From: an uncultured Rickettsiales bacterium
Lineage (GTDB): Bacteria > Pseudomonadota > Alphaproteobacteria > UBA8366
NCBI GenBank assembly: GCA_913046825.1
Contig: CAJWTF010000141.1
Coordinates: forward strand, 1-10,055
Direction of reading: 5' to 3'
Length of the DNA stretch: 10,055 bases
A program made the translations under genes and the position numbers. The stretch's first letter is position 1. Each line of letters starts with the position of its first letter. This document shows positions 6,455-10,055 of this stretch, piece after piece. The notes below the pieces were generated by a model, which was given only the letters and a program-made list of their open reading frames with translations, was not told the DNA's origin and searched no databases.

Positions 6455-7477
6455 TCAGACCGCGCGCCAAGGCTTGTCTGAGAACCTGCTTTCAGGTGAC
6501 GCAAAAAGTTCGACGAGATTATGCCCATCCCGTCGCGCATGAGGATTATTGAGCCAAAGTCGCAGGAGATGGCGTTTACGATCCGGAGCGTCAATATATT
6601 CACTTCGGGAATGCAAGATGACCGAATTGTTGATGATTTGCAGATCGCCCTTTTGCAAATTCATAGACAAGGCGAAACCCTCCCGCGACAAAATACTGTC
6701 GATCAAGTCAAAGGCTTCCAGGTCAGACGATCCTATTTCCGCTCCTTCACGCGCCGCCCATACCATATTATTGCGGTTGTATCGGCAGTGGAGCAGCCCA
6801 TTGCTGAAACTAAAAACCGGAATTCGCTCAGCGGAGATCGGCGCATGACCGGGAGGATGATCTCCTTGGCGATGGTGGTGATACCCACGAAGAAGCGAGG
6901 GCATTAAATCGGGTCTCTGCGCGAGCACCTCGTTATAAAGTGAGGTCGCACTCGCGATCGCACTTAATCCACCTTCTGCCGCCGTCTCCAGACAAAGCAG
7001 ACCCGTATAGTGAAGCATTTGCGGCTCGCCCTTAGTACCATCCGTATGGAACGGCAAAAGGGTGGTTCCGCTATATCCCCTGGACTGGTGACTGTAATCC
7101 CGGCCAATATCGCGAACATCGACCATTCGTTCAGCGCCACCATTCTGCACAATAGGTCCGCCCAAATAGGAGGCGACGCCCTCATATGCAATACGCGCCT
7201 CCTGAACGGTTAGATGCTCGACGGGAAAATTAGCGATGACGGTGAAGCCCCGCCCAAATTCCAGCTCGTCATAAGCACTGCGAAGCACCTCGGACATTAG
7301 TGGTAGTGGAAAGTTTGCCTTTTCCAAAATTTGGTCGTCAGTCTGTTCTACCGCCTTGGTCGCTTCGACGATTTCATCACGCATTGTATTGTCGAGCGCA
7401 AAAACCCAACTACGCGCCTTTCGAAAATCGGCACCGCGCCACGCAGTCGAGTCATTTATAAACGACGCATCATTCAT
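6455..7477 (-). CDS. TauD/TfdA-family Fe(II)/2-oxoglutarate dioxygenase
   Basis: 340 residues. The iron-binding triad is visible as His144-Thr-Asp146 in PFHTDGT and His289 in NNSVILHSR. The 2-oxoglutarate-anchoring Arg is R302 or R306 in KRHLLRLWLN. Such enzymes hydroxylate carbon next to a heteroatom, as in taurine, alkyl sulfates, 2,4-D or betaines, often causing cleavage. Here the neighbouring sulfatase makes an organosulfate-type substrate plausible but unproven. The ATG is 3 nt after the stop of the PhyH-like gene, with a weak GGTGA just upstream, so coupled translation is likely. No signal peptide is present. The long N-terminal extension before the core (about 60 residues) is shared with some larger TauD homologs. 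Confidence 0.9.
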   Translation of the reverse strand: MNDASFINDSTAWRGADFRKARSWVFALDNTMRDEIVEATKAVEQTDDQILEKANFPLPLMSEVLRSAYDELEFGRGFTVIANFPVEHLTVQEARIAYEGVASYLGGPIVQNGGAERMVDVRDIGRDYSHQSRGYSGTTLLPFHTDGTKGEPQMLHYTGLLCLETAAEGGLSAIASATSLYNEVLAQRPDLMPSLLRGYHHHRQGDHPPGHAPISAERIPVFSFSNGLLHCRYNRNNMVWAAREGAEIGSSDLEAFDLIDSILSREGFALSMNLQKGDLQIINNSVILHSRSEYIDAPDRKRHLLRLWLNNPHARRDGHNLVELFASPESRFSDKPWRAV

Positions 7478-7480
7478 TGA

Positions 7481-8365
7481 TCAGTCGTCTTCACCCGACT
7501 GCGCCGCGAAGATCGAGGTATAACCGCCCGACCAGTCCGGCGGAATTTGGCACGGGCGCGGATCGTGTTGCGCCCAGCGCGCAGGATTACCGCGCACCAC
7601 TTCATAAGTGTATTTCGATGGATCGGGATGCGGCGTATAAGGTTTTGCGTCCGCCGAGGTATAGCAATTGAGCAGCAAGGGCCGAGGCTGCGGCGAAGTG
7701 CTCGATGGTGAGTAATGCAAGCTGCGGCAATTATGGATCGTGATTGATCCTGCCGCCCCCATCAGATAGTCGACCTTGGACATATCGACGCCAGCCGCAT
7801 CTCGGTCGCTGAGCATTCCGGTCCATTCCCCATCGTCATCGTATTGGTCATAGAGGGGACCATCGTGACTATCCCGCGCAATGGCCAGCGGGCCATTTGC
7901 CATGTCGGTGTCCGCCAGATAGCAGCCGATGGTGAAGACGTTGTAATTGGTGTGCGGGAAGAACTGTGCGTCCTGGTGCCATTTCACCGTATCGCTACCG
8001 TCCGCCCATTTGAAGTTCAGCTTAGAGTGATGGAACACTACGTCCGGTCCCGCGATGTCCACTGCGACATCCGCCAGAATACCCTTCGCCACACGCCAAT
8101 AGGCATCATGTTGTTCATCGGGCCGTTTCAGGCGCCGCAGCACCGGCGTATCAGCGCTGTGCCCCGGTCCAATATCAAAGATATTGCCGGACTGGGTTTC
8201 CGCACGGCTCGCGTCAACAAACTCGTTGGTTACATTAACCAATTCGCTGAGAATATCGGCTGGCACGAGGCTCTCGACGCCGACATAGCCATGTTCGAAA
8301 TAGTGCTCGCGCTGTTCCTGGGAAAGTACCCGCGCCGGATGCGATAAAATTTCTTCTGGAGTCAT
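7481..8365 (-). CDS. Phytanoyl-CoA dioxygenase (PhyH)-family Fe(II)/2OG oxygenase
   Basis: 294 residues from the ATG at 8365-8363, which follows GGAGG by 7 nt; an earlier TTG at 8383 is less likely. The N-terminal QREHYFEHGYVGVESLVP (18-35) is the usual PhyH opening. The metal triad is His130-x-Asp132 (KWHQDAQF) and His217 in the SLHYSPSSTSPQPR segment, with Arg228 as the likely 2-oxoglutarate-binding residue. KWADGSD (119-125) and GCYLADTDMANGPL (147-160) also fit. It hydroxylates an unknown small molecule in the cytoplasm; bacterial relatives act on acyl-CoAs, ectoine and phosphonates. It is the first gene of the four-gene operon and follows a regulatory-looking 253-bp gap. Confidence 0.92.
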   Translation of the reverse strand: MTPEEILSHPARVLSQEQREHYFEHGYVGVESLVPADILSELVNVTNEFVDASRAETQSGNIFDIGPGHSADTPVLRRLKRPDEQHDAYWRVAKGILADVAVDIAGPDVVFHHSKLNFKWADGSDTVKWHQDAQFFPHTNYNVFTIGCYLADTDMANGPLAIARDSHDGPLYDQYDDDGEWTGMLSDRDAAGVDMSKVDYLMGAAGSITIHNCRSLHYSPSSTSPQPRPLLLNCYTSADAKPYTPHPDPSKYTYEVVRGNPARWAQHDPRPCQIPPDWSGGYTSIFAAQSGEDD

Positions 8366-8386
8366 GCCACAACCTCCGTCCAAGTT

Positions 8387-8406
8387 AATATAGTTCCATT
8401 TGGAAC
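8387..8406 (-). promoter_or_regulatory. Candidate -10 box and adjoining GTTCCA-TT-TGGAAC operator
   Basis: On the minus strand TATATT (8392-8387) directly follows a perfect dyad with 6-bp arms GTTCCA/TGGAAC (8393-8398 and 8401-8406, 2-nt spacer). The dyad fills the space where RNA polymerase would span -10 to -35, and no good -35 hexamer is found at 16-18 nt. This suggests a regulated promoter for the dioxygenase-sulfatase operon. The dyad loosely resembles IclR-type operators, but the regulator is not in the window. Confidence 0.5.
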
Positions 8407-8424
8407 CGTATGCGTTTCCTAACC

Positions 8425-8444
8425 TGGTTTACAAGCCTAAACCA
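8425..8444. promoter_or_regulatory. Inverted repeat TGGTTTA-N6-TAAACCA, candidate activator site
   Basis: Perfect 7-bp arms (8425-8431 and 8438-8444) surround a 6-nt spacer. The site contains a T-N11-A core like that of LysR-type regulators. It would lie roughly 45-64 bp upstream of the start inferred from the TATATT box, where such activators bind. No regulator gene is nearby. Confidence 0.4.
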
Positions 8445-8487
8445 AATAATAGAGCACTCATACTATCAAAACTGAAGCGTGATGCGT

Positions 8488-8523
8488 CTTTTCGCCGAAA
8501 AGGTATTTTCAAAAATCGGCGAA
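8488..8523. repeat. Overlapping dyads able to form alternative hairpins
   Basis: CTTTTCG-C-CGAAAAG (8488-8502) is a perfect 15-bp odd palindrome. Its core TTCGCCGA (8491-8498) can instead pair with TCGGCGAA (8516-8523), with an inner ATTTT/AAAAT pair (8505-8509, 8512-8516) in the loop. The two foldings exclude each other. No T-run follows on either strand, so it is not a standard terminator. Confidence 0.55.
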
Positions 8524-8539
8524 GACAATTTCCTTAATC

Positions 8540-8589
8540 CGCTGCATCTCATTAATTTCCTAATTTTCTGTTGTCGTTTGGATGCAGCG
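8540..8589. repeat. Inverted repeat CGCTGCATC ... GATGCAGCG
   Basis: Perfect 9-bp arms (8540-8548 and 8581-8589) are separated by 32 nt of AT-rich sequence containing two AATTTCC copies. It lies 30-79 nt past the LLM gene stop and could be a 3' mRNA hairpin of that unit or a regulator site. A small GCATT-TTT-AATGC hairpin (8598-8610) lies between it and the stop. The 8366-8618 gap holds no supported gene. Confidence 0.5.
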
Positions 8590-8618
8590 CAAAAGGAGCA
8601 TTTTTAATGCACGTGTTT

Positions 8619-9464
8619 TCATAGATTGAGAAAACGAACAAGCTTGTCGAGACGCGGCAGGATCTCACCTGCAGAGGCCGCTTTCAAACCGAATAGGCAG
8701 CGGGTCACCCCCGCCTCAGCCAACTTCTCTATGGCCTTCGGGTCTCGTGGAGTGGCATTGGTGGTAATCGGAAAAGGTTCCCGCCCCGCTTCCTTCGCCA
8801 AGGCCGCCAATTCGACCATCCGTTCTTGTTTTAACTCGGTCGGCGCCTCGTTGCCACCAAGCGACGGGAACCAAGCGTCTCCGTAGCGAAGTACCCGCTT
8901 AAAAGTACCTGGTGCATCACCGCCGATCATGATCGGCGGATGTGGCTTCTGTGCCGGTTTCGGCCAGGACCAGATGGGATCGAACTTAACGAACTCACCA
9001 TCGTAACTGGCCTCGTCTTGGGTCCAAATCGCTTTCATCGCCTCGATGCGTTCGCGCACAATCTTCCATCGGCGGTTCCATGGCGTGCCGTGGTTCTCCA
9101 TCTCCTCGCGGTTCCATCCACCACCGATACCAAAATCGACCCGACCACCCGAGATTTGATCCAAGCTGGCAATTTGCTTGGCGGTAATAATCGGATCGCG
9201 CTCGACGACCAGGCAGATTCCCGTGCCAAGCCGAATACGCTTGGTCACAGCTGCCGCCGCCGTCAGTGTCGCAAACATGTCGTGATTGCGGATATAATCG
9301 TCCGGCAAGTCCCCGCCCCGCGCGAATTCAGAGGACCGGCTGGCCGGAATATGCGTGTGGTCCGGTACAAACAACGCGTCGAGCCCGCGCTCCTCCACCG
9401 CAATCGCAAGTTCCGTCGCCGGGATCGAATAGTCGGTGACGAACATAGTGACGCCGTATTCCAT
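8619..9464 (-). CDS. LLM-class oxidoreductase, F420-dependent Rv2161c-like type
   Basis: 281 residues from the ATG at 9464-9462, preceded by AGGA 8 nt upstream; in-frame sequence further up is the intergenic gap. It belongs to the bacterial-luciferase-like TIM-barrel superfamily. Visible parts: VEERGLDALFVPDHTHIP (23-40), RIRLGTGICLVVERDP (76-91), the strongly diagnostic LDQISGGRVDFGIGGGWNREE (101-121), PHPPIMIGG (174-182) and RYGDAWFP (193-200). The length and motif wording fit the F420-dependent Rv2161c subfamily (TIGR03619), though FMN cannot be excluded. It would transfer hydride or monooxygenate an unknown organic substrate in the cytoplasm. The gene starts 44 nt after the transporter stop, so the two are probably co-transcribed. 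Confidence 0.9.
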   Translation of the reverse strand: MEYGVTMFVTDYSIPATELAIAVEERGLDALFVPDHTHIPASRSSEFARGGDLPDDYIRNHDMFATLTAAAAVTKRIRLGTGICLVVERDPIITAKQIASLDQISGGRVDFGIGGGWNREEMENHGTPWNRRWKIVRERIEAMKAIWTQDEASYDGEFVKFDPIWSWPKPAQKPHPPIMIGGDAPGTFKRVLRYGDAWFPSLGGNEAPTELKQERMVELAALAKEAGREPFPITTNATPRDPKAIEKLAEAGVTRCLFGLKAASAGEILPRLDKLVRFLNL

Positions 9465-9508
9465 ATTTCGTATCCTATTTGATATCTCAGAGCTCTGTTG
9501 AATACCGC

Positions 9509-10055
9509 CTAAGCCGTCTGCGCCAACATAAACACCGATAGAATCGCACAACCGATAGCAACGTATTTCCGTCCCGAAAGAGCTTCCATACCAAGACCGA
9601 CCGATATAACCATCGCGACAGCAAAGCTCAAATTCGCAACCGGCACCACGACGCTAGCTTCCCCTAACCGAAGAGCTTCGATGAGAGCGTTGACAACAAC
9701 AAAAGCAAGTGTGCCCGAGATAAGAGAATAGACCGCCTTCTTGCCGGTCATTCGCACGCGTCTCTCGCGGAGGGCCGCGTATATAAGGCCGCCGATGATC
9801 CAACATCCAGCAGCAATGATAAGCATGCCCTCTGGCACTGCACCTTGTTCCAACGCATATTTCGAAGCGACCCCATAAAGCGCCCGAAAGATAGATGCTA
9901 CAACGGCAATACTGAGGAAGAGCAAAGGTATGGCTATCTCTCCATCACCATTTTCAGCCCGCCGGTAAAGCAGTACCACCGCAAATATTCCAATGCCGAT
10001 CCCCAATATCTTGAAGACCCCGACATCTTCCGAGAGGAGCAGAAACGAAATCGCC
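9509..10055 (-). CDS. EamA/DMT-superfamily transporter, C-terminal part (partial)
   Basis: The frame is open to the window edge, giving at least 182 residues; the N-terminus lies beyond 10055. The visible part begins with the end of the first EamA repeat (FLLLSED, then a membrane helix of about 20 residues ending LLYRR). After a short polar linker the second repeat follows with five hydrophobic segments (near FLSIAVVASIF, MLIIAAGCWIIGGLIYAAL, YSLISGTLAFVVVNALIEAL, ASVVVPVANLSFAVAMVISV and YVAIGCAILSVFML). The helix pattern and the SVVVPVANLS signature fit drug/metabolite exporters of the inner membrane. Its cargo is unknown. A start within the window (TTG near 10006) is rejected because the upstream frame encodes family-like sequence. 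Confidence 0.87.
   Translation of the reverse strand, partial: AISFLLLSEDVGVFKILGIGIGIFAVVLLYRRAENGDGEIAIPLLFLSIAVVASIFRALYGVASKYALEQGAVPEGMLIIAAGCWIIGGLIYAALRERRVRMTGKKAVYSLISGTLAFVVVNALIEALRLGEASVVVPVANLSFAVAMVISVGLGMEALSGRKYVAIGCAILSVFMLAQTA

Noticed and set aside
8366..8618. Riboswitch upstream of the dioxygenase operon
   Set aside because: The dyads are simple DNA inverted repeats lying mostly upstream of the inferred transcription start; no known riboswitch core is recognisable.
7844..9482. Plus-strand open frames of 167 and 180 residues opposite the PhyH-like and LLM genes
   Set aside because: They lie entirely antisense to strongly conserved enzymes and have no supporting motif.
9465..9551. 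N-terminal extension of the LLM oxidoreductase to 9551
   Set aside because: The extra residues are not family-like and would overlap the transporter gene end; the ATG at 9464 fits the family start and has a ribosome site.
1..10055. CRISPR arrays, tRNA or rRNA genes, transposases
   Set aside because: No regularly spaced direct repeats, cloverleaf sequences, rRNA segments or transposase-like proteins were seen on either strand.

Overview
The window looks like a chromosomal segment from a free-living proteobacterium. It is moderately GC-rich, has strong Shine-Dalgarno sites, tightly packed operons and an ATTCCC-N8-GGGAAT repeat. An alphaproteobacterium is my best guess from the protein families, but no rRNA or tRNA is present to confirm it. 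Eight complete genes are present, plus two that run off the ends. All are on the minus strand except one short-chain dehydrogenase.

Left block (1-2964, minus): a transcription unit that begins with a UGSC-family selenoprotein. Its codon 96 is an in-frame UGA followed at once by Gly-Ser-Cys. A SECIS-like hairpin (7-bp stem, 5-nt loop) starts 11 nt after the UGA, the spacing used in Escherichia coli fdhF. Downstream lie two closely related proteins of about 345 residues (paralogs A and B, 8-nt overlap). After a 79-bp palindromic repeat comes the N-terminus of a third, more distant paralog (C), cut by the window edge. No biochemical function is established for these proteins to my knowledge. The tandem arrangement next to a selenoprotein suggests a selenium-dependent redox or detoxification system, and this is the main discovery candidate. 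A conventional gene caller would end the selenoprotein at residue 95.

Divergent gene (3084-3893, plus): a classical SDR oxidoreductase with an enlarged glycine-rich loop. It shares a 119-bp divergent control region with the selenoprotein unit. A hairpin separates it from the next, convergent operon.

Central operon (8365 down to 3934, minus): PhyH-family dioxygenase, TauD/TfdA-family dioxygenase, cytoplasmic Cys-type sulfatase, SMP-30/gluconolactonase-family protein, with gaps of 3, 59 and 2 nt. Two Fe(II)/2-oxoglutarate oxygenases of different families with a sulfatase and a lactonase-like hydrolase suggest oxidative and hydrolytic breakdown of a sulfated (or otherwise esterified) organic compound. 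The substrate cannot be read from sequence. The upstream region (8366-8618) is AT-rich, carries a TATATT -10 candidate touching a perfect GTTCCA-TT-TGGAAC dyad, a second dyad about 45-64 bp upstream of the inferred start, and further hairpins.

Right end (8619-10055, minus): an F420-dependent-type LLM-class oxidoreductase, preceded by the C-terminal part of an EamA/DMT-family transporter that continues beyond the window.
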